The notes under the pieces are model-generated. The model was given only the letters and a program-made list of their open reading frames with translations, did not search any database and was not told the origin of the DNA. From the NCBI RefSeq assembly GCF_000372725.1, contig NW_005200951.1, forward strand, positions 138,986 to 202,985: a DNA stretch of 64,000 bases, given 5' to 3'. Source of the stretch: Emiliania huxleyi CCMP1516 (Eukaryota > Haptophyta > Isochrysidales > Noelaerhabdaceae). Shown here piece after piece: positions 10,087-20,765 of the stretch. The number at the start of each line of letters is the position of its first letter. Positions within the stretch are counted from its first letter, which is position 1. The position numbers and the translations under genes are program-made.

Positions 10087-11109
10087 CAGTTATCAAATTA
10101 TGGCCCCCAGCTGATTAAAAAAAAGGAGCAGACGCGTTTAAAGACAGGGAGGGTTTGCTAAATACTTAGTATCATACTATGCAGCTGTTTTCGATCGACA
10201 GCTGTTTGTGGATGGAACTAATAAGGCGGGCGAGGAAAGACGAAGACAATTTATCAACCGACCGCACGGCGCACGTCCCACGTGCTGAGTGGGAGCTTGC
10301 GAGCTGCGAGGGAAAAAACAAAAAGGATTGTGTATCTAGTCAACATGCAAGCTCTGGGCCGGCGCGGGGGCCCCATAGGGTGTCCTTGCGGGGGGGAGAT
10401 GGGGTCCCATGGCCCGCCTTCCACGGGAATCCAATTCGGCGTACTTGCGGCCATGCTATCACGCCTTGCGACAGCCTGTCGGCGCTGCTGACCATGCCAT
10501 GATGCACAATTGATCACCTGCATAGCTCGCGGCCTTAGTATCAAGCATTCAGTGACGACCTGATCGTACGGCCAGTAGGAAGGTGTCCTTCCATCGTGTG
10601 CACGCTTCTGACGCAATGCGCGTCACAAACTGCCTCGGATTGGCTGCTGGCACTCTCGAGGCTATGCCTACACAGCCTCGCGCACATGGGCAGTCAAGAG
10701 GGACCACGCACTTCTCAGGACAGCGCCGGTGCCTCTCTCTTGGACCGGAAAACTTGGTGGTATCGTGTCACCAATGTGGGACCAGTGCGGCATCGCGCCA
10801 TCGACAGCTCTGAACTGCGCCTCACCACTGACCGGGAAGGCCGCCAAGTGGGCCAGCACAGGTCGCACATTGTGGCAGCAGTCAGCAGTGCATGGCTGAT
10901 AGCTAGAGCAGCAGCGTCAGGGTCGCAGGGCCGGATCGTGTCAAGCCTCTCGCCCGGCCGGCCGCGTGCAGACGTCGGCCTGTCTGCTGTCTGGAGTGAT
11001 CTGTCGGCGGTCAGTACGACCAATCAGGTCGGAGTTTTCTGATGGTTGGAGGGTCTATCTGTATGTACTTCTCGAGATCTCTCCAAATCTACCCTCTACT
11101 TAACCGTAC
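10087..11109. other. Intergenic, lower GC, no gene recognised
   Basis: The stretch is noticeably less GC-rich than its surroundings (for example 10080-10260) and contains only short frames without domain signatures. Confidence 0.4.
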
Positions 11110-11475
11110 TTAATCGGGAAGTTGGTGCTCTGAGCGACTCTGAGCGCCGGGGCCTGAGCCCTGGCTGTCAGGCTGTCACGTGCTGTCAGGTGATCTGTCG
11201 GGCTGTCAGGCGCTGTCAGGCACTGTCAGGTGCGTCTGTCAGACCAGCTGTCAGGTGCTGTCAGTGCTGTCGGGTGCTGTCGGGTGCGTGTCTGACATCA
11301 GAGGTGCTCTCTGTAGCTGTCGGGTGCTGTCGGTCGGAGCTGTTGGGTGTTGCTGTCAGACGCTGTCAGAGCTGTCAGAGCTGTCGGGCTGCTGCTGCTG
11401 TCAGACGTAGGGCCGGTGCTGTCAGGTGCTGTCAGGTGGTGCTGTCGGGGTGCTGTCAGGCTCTGACACACACCA
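11110..11475. repeat. Degenerate CTGTCAGG(T/C) tandem array, first block
   Basis: Dozens of variants of GCTGTCAGG, GCTGTCGGG and CTGTCAGAC run in tandem. Each unit contains the splice-like core CAG|G. A second block of the same family lies at 11868-12150. Confidence 0.85.
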
Positions 11476-11528
11476 GCCATACTTATGACACTATCAAGAG
11501 GAGACCAGCAGGACTCTACTACACGTCT

Positions 11529-11860
11529 CTATACTCTGCCTCCGGTCCCACCATCTTCTTCATGGTGGACGTCACCAGATCTTCTTGTCTGCCGCACTGA
11601 GAGAATGAATAGCAGAGAGGAAGGTTGGAGTGCTTCTTCAGGTACACCTTGCTGATGATCTGGTAGTTGTTGGTCCAGCGGAAGGCCTCCCCATCGTTGT
11701 CGCTTATCAGCTTGTAGTACTTGCACGCTCTGTTCTGGTAGCGCGGGCCGTCTGGGGGGTCCCGTCACCCTTCACCTCACGGTACCACCGGAGGATAAAG
11801 AGGCCCTTGGGGTCGTTGATGAAGACCCCGTTGCTGCGCTGACTCATCGAGAGCTCGCGC
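11529..11860 (-). pseudogene. Broken coding fragment between two repeat blocks
   Basis: On the minus strand, protein-like sequence is readable (for example NGVFINDPKGLFILRWYREV, and then FRWTNNYQIISKVYLKK), but not in one continuous frame. The codon usage looks like real coding sequence and unlike the flanking CTGTCAGG arrays. I do not recognise the family. It may be the remnant of a mobile or virus-like element, or of a host gene. Confidence 0.4.
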
Positions 11861-11867
11861 AGGTCTG

Positions 11868-12150
11868 TGCTGCTGTCGGGCTGGTCGTCGGGCTGTCGGG
11901 CTGTCAGCGCTGCTGTCAGGCCACTGTGAGCTGTCGGGCTGTCGGGCAGCTGTCAGGCTGTCACGTTAGGGCCTGACAGCGACGGGTCACCTCTGATGTC
12001 AGACTCTGCTGTCAGGCTGTCAGATATATGTCTTATGTGTGCTGTCTGTGTCAGGCGGTCAGGGAAAGTGCTGCCAACGTTGTCAGGCTGTCGGGCACTG
12101 TCAGGCGCTGTGTCCGGGGTTTGCTGTCAGGCTGTCAGACCAGGGCTCAG
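11868..12150. repeat. Degenerate CTGTCAGG tandem array, second block
   Basis: Same unit as 11110-11475, in the same orientation, on the other side of the broken coding fragment. Confidence 0.8.
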
Positions 12151-12502
12151 GCCGGGGCCCCGTTTCCGCACTGCTGCGCGGCGCACGGTGTGGGCCGGGG
12201 GCCCCCGCGCCAGCCGCCCACCCCAGAGCATGCACAAGCGACAGAGCAACTGCAAGGCTCGAAGTCTCTCACAACACTACTCATTAGGGTCTAGGCACGG
12301 AAGAAGGGCCTGTGTCGTTCCTCCATCTCCTTTGGTGCGCGTCCGTTTCCCCAAAAATCTCTCGGGGGGAAGGGGAAGGGGGGGGGGGGGCGGAGCGCGC
12401 TTACAAGTTGCGAGTTTCCAATCGAGATCGGAGCGCTCGAAATGGAAGAATATCAATGTGTCCGTAACAAGTTCTCATGGTGCACGCCTGATGGGCTCCG
12501 CT

Positions 12503-13642
12503 CTAGAAGCGCAGTGACGTGCCGGACTTCTGGCGCCACTTGTATTCCAAGTGAGCGCTCAGCTGACAGCGAAACTCGCGTTGCAGAGCCGGCTGCTTGT
12601 GGAGGTCACGCCACGGAAGTGGCGGGTCAAACTCATTCGCGCAGCACACCTGCAAGTGGACACCGGCAGAGTACATCATCGCCGTGTTGCTGTAGCTGCT
12701 TATGGATCCGACGAGTACATCGGCGCCGATGAGGTGATCAATCGTAGCCAGGGGGTCCGAGTCGAGGTGCAAGCGAACCGGCCACGTGGAATTGAGCCAT
12801 CTCGGGAGCGCTGCAAAGTCAGCGGCGAGGCCCTCCGACATGACATGCAGCTGTGGCAGCAGCAGCCTCCCCAGCTGAGCCCACGTTGCGCGCAGCCCCT
12901 CAACCTCGGCGATCAAGGCGCGCAGTGGGTGCTTGTACGAGTCCATTTGGATGAAACGCCCTGGGTCGACACTCCGGAGGTCACCGCGGCGCATGTGCAC
13001 CGCGATCTCCAGCGGCATTGTGCCCGCCCTCGCGGGCTGGAACCAGTCGAGCGAGCGTTGTGCGGGCCTTGCAGTCCCCCGTGATGGCTGATACTGGCCG
13101 CCAGCAAAAGGAGGACAGTGCGCGTGCTGTTTCGGGGTCTGGGGGTCAAAGTAGGCAGCGCGCAGGGAGACTCGAGCCTGCAAGTAGCGGCAGCGGTCGA
13201 GAGCAGCCGGAAAGTAGATCGGATCCGAGCCGCATGTCACGCCCTGCCCTTCGCTTTGACGCTGCCATTGCTCCACTCGATACAAGAAATGCGTGCGAGC
13301 GGCCAGAGAGAGCAACGCTGCGGTGCCATTTCGCGGGGCTGCTGCCGCAATGAATTTTGCTCCAAGCGCCTCAAGGCGCGTGTTGTTGCGAAAAATGTTC
13401 GGATGCAGCGACGGGCACCCTTCCCCCCAGCTCTGTTTCCGCGACCGAATCCGACATACTGACTCACTTGCGAGCGCGTCGATCGGCGCACCGATCGCGC
13501 CGCTGAGTCGAAAGTGGTGCTCTGCCGCGCCGGGCTTCACGCCGTGTTTGGCGCTGCGAGCGTTCATTGGCAAGATTGGGGCATGTTCGAAAGCGCAGTT
13601 CAGCATAAACGCTGCGACGAACAAAGAGAGCCGGCGATTCAT
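12503..13642 (-). CDS. Putative fucosyltransferase-like glycosyltransferase
   Basis: Single exon. I prefer the ATG at 13642 (alternative 13654) because it gives a hydrophobic N-terminus (RRLSLFVAAFMLN), as in signal-anchored Golgi enzymes; 379 aa. The core shows VHMRRGDL, the HxRRGD-type nucleotide-sugar motif of fucosyltransferase-like folds, and, about 90 residues later, LIGADVLVGSISSYSNTAMM, matching the second donor-binding block. A probable N-glycosylation site (NST) lies between them. It probably acts in the secretory pathway on glycans. The donor sugar is not determined. The match is by motif only. Confidence 0.6.
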   Translation of the reverse strand: MNRRLSLFVAAFMLNCAFEHAPILPMNARSAKHGVKPGAAEHHFRLSGAIGAPIDALASESVCRIRSRKQSWGEGCPSLHPNIFRNNTRLEALGAKFIAAAAPRNGTAALLSLAARTHFLYRVEQWQRQSEGQGVTCGSDPIYFPAALDRCRYLQARVSLRAAYFDPQTPKQHAHCPPFAGGQYQPSRGTARPAQRSLDWFQPARAGTMPLEIAVHMRRGDLRSVDPGRFIQMDSYKHPLRALIAEVEGLRATWAQLGRLLLPQLHVMSEGLAADFAALPRWLNSTWPVRLHLDSDPLATIDHLIGADVLVGSISSYSNTAMMYSAGVHLQVCCANEFDPPLPWRDLHKQPALQREFRCQLSAHLEYKWRQKSGTSLRF

Positions 13643-13659
13643 CTGCGAGCCCATTCCGT

Positions 13660-14465
13660 CATTCCGATCCCGCCCTATTTTCATCATGCACGTGGCGGAC
13701 TTGCGCTCGCCACAGCCGGTTCGCTCGACGCGATCAAGCTGCTCTGCGAGCGACACGTACATGCTATTCTCCCCCGCCGAGCAGAGAGCCGGCTGCGACG
13801 GGATGGTGTCTGGCCACAGAGACTCGACCGAGCGGCGTCCGAGCCATCTCTCAAAGTTGTAGTGAGCCCAGCCAGCCACCAGAAAGAAAACCCCCCACGG
13901 CATCTGTAGCCACACGGAGCGACTCCGGCAGTTCCCAACACGCAGCGACTCCTGAGGCGACTCCCGACACGACTCCGCGGTCGGCGGCTGGTCGGCGGCG
14001 GGCCCGTCAGGGTTCCCTCCCCTGCGGATACCTTTAGTCTGTGACTGACTCGCGCAAAACGCCCTACCCACCTACCTATTGCGGGCACCAACCGCCAGGC
14101 TCCGTGATACCTACCTATTCCCACGCAGGCCGCGCAGCGAACGAAGCGAAAAATACCCGTTGAGCCCCCTGTGAATAGGCTCCCAGCGCCCGCCGCACCC
14201 GACCGGCGTCCCAACCGCAGGCGACTCGTCTGGCATCCCCCGTTCGCGGCTAAACGCGCCGTCTCCCGCCCGCGCGAGCGAACGAAGCGGTTTCCCCACT
14301 CCTCTCTTGGGTGAAATTCTGAAAAACGTGCAGCACTTCTAGCCAACATCGACAAAAGTCACTCTCTAGCCCCGCGGCGAGCGGCCCCGCCGGAGGCGAA
14401 GAAAATTTTGCCATCTAGGCGCTCTCTAACACACATTTTTGCACAAATCGACACCTCCAAACAAG
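13660..14465. other. Intergenic, no gene recognised
   Basis: The open frame upstream of the glycosyltransferase start has no domain. Around 14050-14130 and 15840-15930 the same phrase CCTACCTATTGCGGG occurs, so a short dispersed repeat is present. Confidence 0.35.
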
Positions 14466-15740
14466 TCAATAAGACTGGTCTTCACTGCAGCACGCCTCGA
14501 GCGAGTAATGCGTCTGTAGGCCAATAGAGTAGAGCTTCTCGCGCGCGCTCCTCAGCTGGCGGTCCGCAGGGCCGCCCGGGCCGGGCGAGAAGCGCAAGCC
14601 CGCCAGCCGCACCATGTGATTCACGATGATGAGCGTCTCGGCCTCGAGCAGCGTGTAGGAGCGAAGCTTGCCCTCGCACTCGCGTTGCTCGAGCCTGAGC
14701 CACTGCGCCTTGACCACGAGATAGCCCGCGGGGATGGTGTCGGTGTTGACGACCGTGTCCTCGGCCAGCGTGTACGCCTTCCCCTTGAGCACCGCCAGCC
14801 AGTAGAGCCCCTCGAGCGACTGCTCGCGCCGATCTGCGCGGCCAGCGGCCAGCTGCTTCGCCTTGAGCGACGCGGCCCACACCTCCAGCGACTCCATCTG
14901 CCGCAGCTCGGCCGTCTCGCCTGCGGCACGCGGCGCCTTCTGCTTCTTGACCCTGCCAAAGACGGCGACCATCTCGCAGTCCCCCCAAAGAAGAGCGATG
15001 CACGGCGGGCACGCGCATGGAATACCGCGCCTGTGACAGGGAGCCGGTGCGGGGGTCAGGAGGGGCGCGTGACGTGCGGCAACACACGGCACACTACACG
15101 GCACGGCACGATGAGCATAACATGGCTCAATACTAGCGTACGTGGTCAGGAGACCATCCTTCCGCGCGGCGGCCGCATCCTTGCAATCCCCCGCGAACAT
15201 GTGGACGTCGTGTGAGCCGTTGAAGCCATCAGCCTTGGGGACGGCAAGGGCGGTGAACTTGGAGTGCTGAAAGAAGCCGTAGAAGATGCGCTCGATCGCC
15301 CACCAGCCCTCCTTGAACGACTTCGCGACAGCCGGGGTCGCTCGTGCCTTGGCGAGATAGAGGACGACGTTGCGAGAGCCGGAGAATATGAAATTGCCCG
15401 ACCGGATCGCCTCAGTGATCGCGTTCGACGGCAGGTTGCTCAGCGCATCGCAGATGTTTTTGCCGTGCATTGACTCGAGCGTCCAGTGCACGCGCAAGAT
15501 GCCGAATTTGGTGAGCCACTCGGCAGTCTGATGGTAGTTGTCTTTCCCATCGAACTGCGCGGCACACGGATCCGTCAGGGAGAGCTTCCGCTGGTAGTCG
15601 GGAAAGTCGGTTACGGGGAGGGCTACTACGAGGTCTCTGCGCGGGATGTGCTGGGGCCCTGCGCCCCAGTCGATTGCCGCATAGTTCTTCGTAGTAACCC
15701 TATCATAAACCTCATATTCACACCTTGCACTTTGAAAAAA
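14466..15740 (-). CDS. Uncharacterised protein, probably 5'-incomplete
   Basis: The frame is open over the whole interval and ends at 14466. The upstream edge is uncertain, because no ATG fits before the conserved-looking text that begins near YEVYDRVTTKNYAAIDWG. Visible blocks are DNYHQTAEWLTKFGILRVHW, LESMHGKNICDALSNLPSNA and KADGFNGSHDVHMFAGDCKD. The spaced His/Glu/Lys/Asp pattern recalls uncharacterised transposase-derived proteins, but I cannot assign a family. The second half (KAQWLRLEQRECEGKLRSY) is helical. A piece around 14970-15150, with repeated GTGCCGTG, may be an intron read through in frame. Confidence 0.4.
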   Translation of the reverse strand, partial: FFQSARCEYEVYDRVTTKNYAAIDWGAGPQHIPRRDLVVALPVTDFPDYQRKLSLTDPCAAQFDGKDNYHQTAEWLTKFGILRVHWTLESMHGKNICDALSNLPSNAITEAIRSGNFIFSGSRNVVLYLAKARATPAVAKSFKEGWWAIERIFYGFFQHSKFTALAVPKADGFNGSHDVHMFAGDCKDAAAARKDGLLTTYASIEPCYAHRAVPCSVPCVAARHAPLLTPAPAPCHRRGIPCACPPCIALLWGDCEMVAVFGRVKKQKAPRAAGETAELRQMESLEVWAASLKAKQLAAGRADRREQSLEGLYWLAVLKGKAYTLAEDTVVNTDTIPAGYLVVKAQWLRLEQRECEGKLRSYTLLEAETLIIVNHMVRLAGLRFSPGPGGPADRQLRSAREKLYSIGLQTHYSLEACCSEDQSY

Positions 15741-16697
15741 AGAAATGTCCTGCTTTTGTCGAAGATCCGGAGGGTTTATCGGAGCATCACCCTCTTCGGG
15801 TCCCCCCCCCCCCCCCCCACACACACACCACTACAACTGTACCTACCTGCCTATTGCGGGGCCCTCTGGGCCCTCTGGGGCGGTCAAAACCGGGCCTATC
15901 TCCTATTGCATAGGGTGTAACGGGTGGGGACAGCCCCTATCTGGGTAGGAGCCGGAACCCAGTGGCTAAATAAAAATAAAAAAGGTCAAACTCGGAGACG
16001 AGATGGGATTTAGGACACCTTGGTGTGAGGGATCTTCATCCGTCCCCTGACCCTGGAGAGCGGCGAGAGTTGGGGCTGCGGACGGCTGCGGCTGCGGGAG
16101 GGGCTCTGGTCGCGGGAGAGCCGCTGCGCCGCGTGGACGCGCCTACACCGCTCTTGCTCCGCTCGCCACCTCTCGCAAAGCGGTCCAAAGTCATAGCCAC
16201 CACCTCCTCCGGTAAGTCCTTTTGCCGTATCTTGCCGTCTCTCCACGCCTGGAAGAGCTCGTCTCCATAGCCGCATTGCATCACAGCCTCCTGCACTGCA
16301 TCGTGTAGAACCCCTGCCACCCTATGCCGCGCCTCAGCGTCGGAAAAGTCGGGCTCGGAGTCATACTCGGAAGCAGGCGCAGACGCCAGACCCAGACGGC
16401 CGCGGGGATATTTATGGCAGGCGGCGAGGTGGGGGAGGGAGAGCGCGGCGGTGCGCGTTCGGTGCTCCCGCTGTTGCCAGAAGGGCAATCGCCCAATGCG
16501 CTCAGCCTGTTCTTGTCCACCTCACCATGGGAGAGGGGTGGGGGTGGGTTCTTGATGTGCGACATTGTCACATATGTGATGGTGATCCATTGATGGTGAT
16601 CCTGATCGCCCACAGAGTGTGCAGAGAGGCCGAAGATTAAAAAGATTTTTTACGCCTGCGTACTGAGCACGCTCAGCAAGCGGCTGCCTCGGGTCGC
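15741..16697. other. Repeat-rich spacer with an unclassified reading frame
   Basis: It holds a C17 run (about 15801-15817), the TACCTATTGCGGG repeat and, on the minus strand at about 16488-16036, a readable frame with SEPDFSDAEARHRVAGVLHD and PEEVVAMTLDRFARGG but no proper start. Downstream of that frame, in its orientation, is a TTTTTTATTTTTATTTAG stretch, so it may be another 3' end of a LINE-like element. Confidence 0.35.
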
Positions 16698-18047
16698 TCA
16701 GCGTTGGCTGCTCAACGGTAGTCGAGACTCGATCGTGCCCTTCCACGAGTTGCAGTCGAACGAGACGTGGGCCTTGCTCCACTCGCGCGCAAAGACGCGC
16801 GAAGAGGTCGACGTCTCGGCGCACAGCTCGCGCGGCTCGCCATAGTCCGCGTCGAGCTCGGAGGGGCGCTCGTACGTCCCGGCTGGGTCGCATAGGCCGC
16901 GCGGATCCTCCGCGGTCAGGTTGCAGCTGACGCAGCCCACCCATCCGAAGCCGATCCAGCCATACGGGCCTCGCGTCAGCAGGAAGGCGGCGACGTCGTC
17001 GGTCGGCGAGGGAAGCGGCCTCGACTGGGCGCCCGAGAAGCTGAACAGCGTGGCGGAGAGCTGCGCCTGGCTGTCCGCGCGACAGGCGTCGCGGAAGTAC
17101 GCGGCGCACTCTTCTGCGGCTCGAGGCGGCGCGCCCACCGTGCGAAAGAGCTGGTAGATCCAGCGCCCCGCCTCGAGCGCGGCCGCGTGCACCTGCGACA
17201 GCGTCTGCAGCCAGCCGGCGGTGATGGCTCTCACGTCCGCATGCGAGAGACCCATGTCCGCGACGCATCCTGGGTGGACTTCGGAGGGTCCGCCGTAGGG
17301 GCTCGCCGTGCAGAAGCCCTCGGGAGGCCCCCACGAAGGGTTGGGCAGCGGTGAATCATACCACTCGTCGTCCAGGAAGAGGCCGTCGATCCCTCCGTGG
17401 CCGAGTGCACTGGGTCCAAAGACGTACTCTTCGAGCAGCCACTGGCGAAGCGAGCTGTTGCGGTGATCCCACAAGTACTCGCCGCACGGCAATGACCTGC
17501 CGCAGTCGCACTCCTCGAAGCAGCGACCGTCGGCCGCGATGTCCGTCGACGGCGTCTGGTCCTGGTCATGGAAGAGCCGGCTGCATTTTCGGCCAGTGCA
17601 CTCGGGCGACGAGAAGTTGGCGCCGCCGCTCGTTCGATAGTGCAAGAACCAGCCGGAGTACGCGGGGTCCTCGAGCTTCTCTCGCACTGAGCCGAACCAC
17701 GGGAGCGCCTTGACGAGGTTTCGGTACACAAAGATCCGAGTGGACGGACTGGCCGCCTTGACCGCCTCCGCCTGCCGCGCGAGCAGGGCCTCGCAGTCCA
17801 TCGGCTTGTCGTTCACCCAGACGAGCTTGGCGTTGGACCAGTCAAAGTCGGCAAGCCCCCATTGAGCAGCCGTAGGCACGTCGAAAAAGCCAGAGTAGTT
17901 GCATGGCATGGCCGCGCTCGATAATCGCATGTCATACGTCGGCGCCCATGGAGGGACAAGGTGTCGCGCCGCCATGAGAGCGTCCCACAGCACCCGCGCC
18001 CGGTGTTCGCATTTTTTTTGTTTCTGAAGGGGCTCGGCCTCAACCAC
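16698..18047 (-). CDS. Putative TIM-barrel glycoside-hydrolase-like protein
   Basis: One open exon of about 450 codons ends at 16698. The 5' end is unsure: the first codon of the open frame is GTG, and an upstream exon or a later ATG (17976) is possible. The pattern is that of a (beta/alpha)8 hydrolase: VWVNDKPMDCEALLARQAEA early, then RIFVYRNLVKALPWF, and the strong carboxylate pair in GGIDGLFLDDEWYD at a strand end. Several Cys and N-glycosylation sites (NFSS, NSS, NLT) suggest a secreted or lumenal enzyme. The specific family is not recognised and the substrate is unknown. No intron is seen. Confidence 0.55.
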   Translation of the reverse strand: MVEAEPLQKQKKCEHRARVLWDALMAARHLVPPWAPTYDMRLSSAAMPCNYSGFFDVPTAAQWGLADFDWSNAKLVWVNDKPMDCEALLARQAEAVKAASPSTRIFVYRNLVKALPWFGSVREKLEDPAYSGWFLHYRTSGGANFSSPECTGRKCSRLFHDQDQTPSTDIAADGRCFEECDCGRSLPCGEYLWDHRNSSLRQWLLEEYVFGPSALGHGGIDGLFLDDEWYDSPLPNPSWGPPEGFCTASPYGGPSEVHPGCVADMGLSHADVRAITAGWLQTLSQVHAAALEAGRWIYQLFRTVGAPPRAAEECAAYFRDACRADSQAQLSATLFSFSGAQSRPLPSPTDDVAAFLLTRGPYGWIGFGWVGCVSCNLTAEDPRGLCDPAGTYERPSELDADYGEPRELCAETSTSSRVFAREWSKAHVSFDCNSWKGTIESRLPLSSQR

Positions 18048-18294
18048 TCATAAAAGAGACGGAGGAAAATTTTCTTTTCCTTATCACAAGATTCTCCTCA
18101 AAAAATAAAAGGGTGAGCTTAACGGCCACAAGAATGCTTCCACAGCGACCTGGAAATGTGGCACACACAGTGATTTGGGCTCGGCCGGCAGCTTGTCGAC
18201 TACCAAGAATCTCTCTCTCCGACTACCAGCCGGAGCCGGAGTCGGAACCGTAGCCGAGATGGTCGTCGAGGGTCTCTCTCCACTCTCGACCGGG

Positions 18295-18412
18295 GTCAGG
18301 GCTCTCTAGCCCGTAGCCCGATACCGATCATCCGGCCCGCTGGCTGCGCTTCTCAGCTCCCCGGCCCTGGATGTGAGGTTACTGACTGCACTCCAAGTGC
18401 TCCAAGACCTGC
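18295..18412 (-). repeat. Dispersed repeat, copy 1
   Basis: About 115 bp including AGCTCCCCGGCCCTGGATGT and CTGACTGCACTCCAAGTGCT. The reverse complement, somewhat diverged, is at about 57945-58075. Confidence 0.7.
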
Positions 18413-19261
18413 GCTCCGTCGCCGCCGCCAGACGCTCATCGTGCCTCCGTCACCTGGTGAAGCGCGGCAAGCCGATCGCTGGCGTGGCATCCGTCTTGCA
18501 GCCGTCACGACGAGGCCTCCGCCGCCTGTGCCGCCGAGGCTGTCGACGAGCCGGGGCTCGGAGTATGCGTGCCGGTCGAGGTCGACGCCTGGACGCACGG
18601 CGAGGCGGCTGTCACGGCCGCCGTGCGGCGGCACATATGCACTGCCACCTTAAAAGAAGCAAGAGAAAAAAGAAAAAAACGAAAACAGCTCGGCGGCGGT
18701 GGAGGCGGCGGCGGCCGCGGCTGATCATCTCTCCTCCACTGGGGCCGCAGCGGTCGTCTTCACTGTGCAAGAAGGCACGGAGCCGTCGCTGCTGCGCTCG
18801 TGCCTTCATGCATGCGCGGCCATCCGGGGTGCGGGTTGCCGCCGGCGCCGACCCGGCGCTGCTCGTCGCCGCTCGAGACGAGGGCGCGACCGACTTTGTC
18901 TCGTGCTTGGCGGGCAAGGCCGCGCCCCGCCCCTCGGCAGTGCTGCAGGCGCTGGGTGTGCGGCCGCCGGACGCCAACTTTGGGACTCTGTTCCTCGCGG
19001 AGCACGTGCCCAACCAACGCCGCGTGAGTGAGCGCGCGCGGTGCAGTCGGCGCCCGTTTGCCCGCGGACGCAATGGTTGGGTAGTAGGGTTACAGGGTCG
19101 CTCAATACTTAGCCAGGGCGCTCGGCTGCCCGTCGGACAGCAGATCGTCCTAGGTAGGTAGGTAGAAAGGTGAAGAACAGCCAGGCTCGTCCTCGCACAC
19201 TTTCGGGACTCAAAAGAAATCACCGCTGCGTCTGCTAGGCGGCTTTCGGTCGCTCGGCAGT
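18413..19261. other. Spacer with a possible isolated exon (+)
   Basis: Between about 18760 and 19024 the plus strand reads well (LLVAARDEGATDFVSCLAG, then LQALGVRPPDANFGTLFLAE) and ends at a GTGAGTGAG donor-like site near 19025. No partner exon was found, so it is not called as a gene. TAGGTAGGTAGG followed by AGAAAGGTGAAGAACAGCC at 19149-19186 recurs at 28345-28383. Confidence 0.3.
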
Positions 19262-20333
19262 ATGCTTGCAGCTTTCGCCGCTACGCTCTCGTTCGTGCAG
19301 CCGTCCATCTCGTCGGCGGCCGCGCGGCACACCTGCTGTCGCGGCGGCTGTGTGCGCTCAATCGAGTGGCCGCCCGCTGGGATCGTAATCACCGTGTTGA
19401 GTGGCATTGCAATCTTTGCCCGGCCGGAGTCGCCGCTTTGGGATCTGATACAGCCCGAGGCCGCCGTTGTGCGCGTGCCGGCAATTTCGTCGCTCTGTCG
19501 GGACGACGGCTGGGAGCTCCGCCTCTCCATCGGCCGCGACATGGCTCAGTCAGTTGACGTGGCGCTGCAGGTTCGCTTCGAGCGGGATGGCCGGTTCGGT
19601 GAGTACCCGCAGGGCACTGCTGCGCTGCGACGGCCGAGCAAATTCTTTGCTTCCACCGGCCTCTGGAGCGCGGTGAGCGAGGCCGGGGATGAGCGGCACT
19701 CGCTCGAGATGAGGCTCGAGTGCGGCGAAAGTAGATGCGGATATCCCAAATTAGCACTCGAGACGGCACGTCCGTTTCCTGCATGCGGTGCTCACGTGTC
19801 TTGCACGAGACCGCATCGCGCACCCTCAGTCCGGCACCCTCCACTCTCCAGGTGCTCCGGGCTCGGCCGCGACGGCGAACAAGGGTCCCGCCCGGACCCC
19901 CGTCGAGTGATTAGTCATTGGTTATTTTTTCATGATAGGCGAGGAGTGGATCCCGCCCGGGCCCCTCTTCCTGACCGCCTCTCTCGAGGTGGAGGAGCCA
20001 GCGACGCGACGGCTCACAGCTTGCCCTCTCTAGCGCGGGATTTCTTTTTATTAGGCGGATGAGCGAGCGACGCGGCTCGCGGCGCCTAGATGCGGAACGG
20101 CCCGTGTCCCGACTACACTGCACGGCACTTGCTCTTCCCTCCCTCAGTCCACTGAGTGCTCATACACCAGGCTCGCGGCGCTCGGCGGCGGTGGAGAGGC
20201 GACGGTGATCAGATTTGACGAGGGGCGGGTGACGGCAAAGGAGTATGGCGCGTTCGGCCGGTGGACGGGCCTGTCGGAGCTCAGGGTTGTCGGCTCTCTC
20301 GAGGCGAGGCCGCTTCAGCCTTCCCAGACATGA
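19262..20333 (+). CDS. Unknown membrane or secreted protein, two exons
   Basis: ATG at 19262. Exon 1 is 19262-19713. The intron 19714-20170 begins GC and ends AG, and AGGCTCG is repeated at both borders. Exon 2 is 20171-20333, giving 204 aa. The N-terminus is signal-like (MLAAFAATLSFVQPS) and is followed by a second hydrophobic span (GIVITVLSGIAIF). The soluble part has alternating beta-type sequence (WELRLSIGRDMAQSVDVALQ, then EATVIRFDEGRVTAKEYGAF). No family is recognised. The splice joins SLEMR to LAALGGGG. Confidence 0.55.
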
Positions 20334-20730
20334 TCTGTCGGCGGGTGACGAGAGAATGTGCAGCGCGGCGCCGGCGGCGACGCACGAGCGTCGAGCGACG
20401 AGCGTGACCATTCGACAATCATGCTATAGTATACTGAATACTGCACAATTTTATCACAAACAACACGCGCGCACACATATCATAATTCATATCACATTTT
20501 TAATGAGGCGGCGCAACACGACAAAAACTGAGACCCGTCCCGGTGTTATCGCCGGAGCGCTGGGCAACAGTAGGCCGTTTCCTCGTGATTGATGACGCGG
20601 GCGGTGGTCTGCCGGTGATCCTGGACACGGCGCTGGGAAGTGGGATTCTTGACCGACAGAGGAGAGACAGCAGCGACCAAGGGAAGGCGACCGAAGTAGG
20701 GCGCCACAATCAATGGTGATCTCCCGAACA

Positions 20731-20765
20731 ACTCCGGGGAGTGTCACTCGTACACTCCCCGGAGT
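20731..20765. other. Perfect 14-bp hairpin
   Basis: ACTCCGGGGAGTGT (20731-20744), loop CACTCGT, then ACACTCCCCGGAGT (20752-20765). The stem has no mismatch. It is isolated between two genes; possible roles are an RNA structure or an element terminus. Confidence 0.85.
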
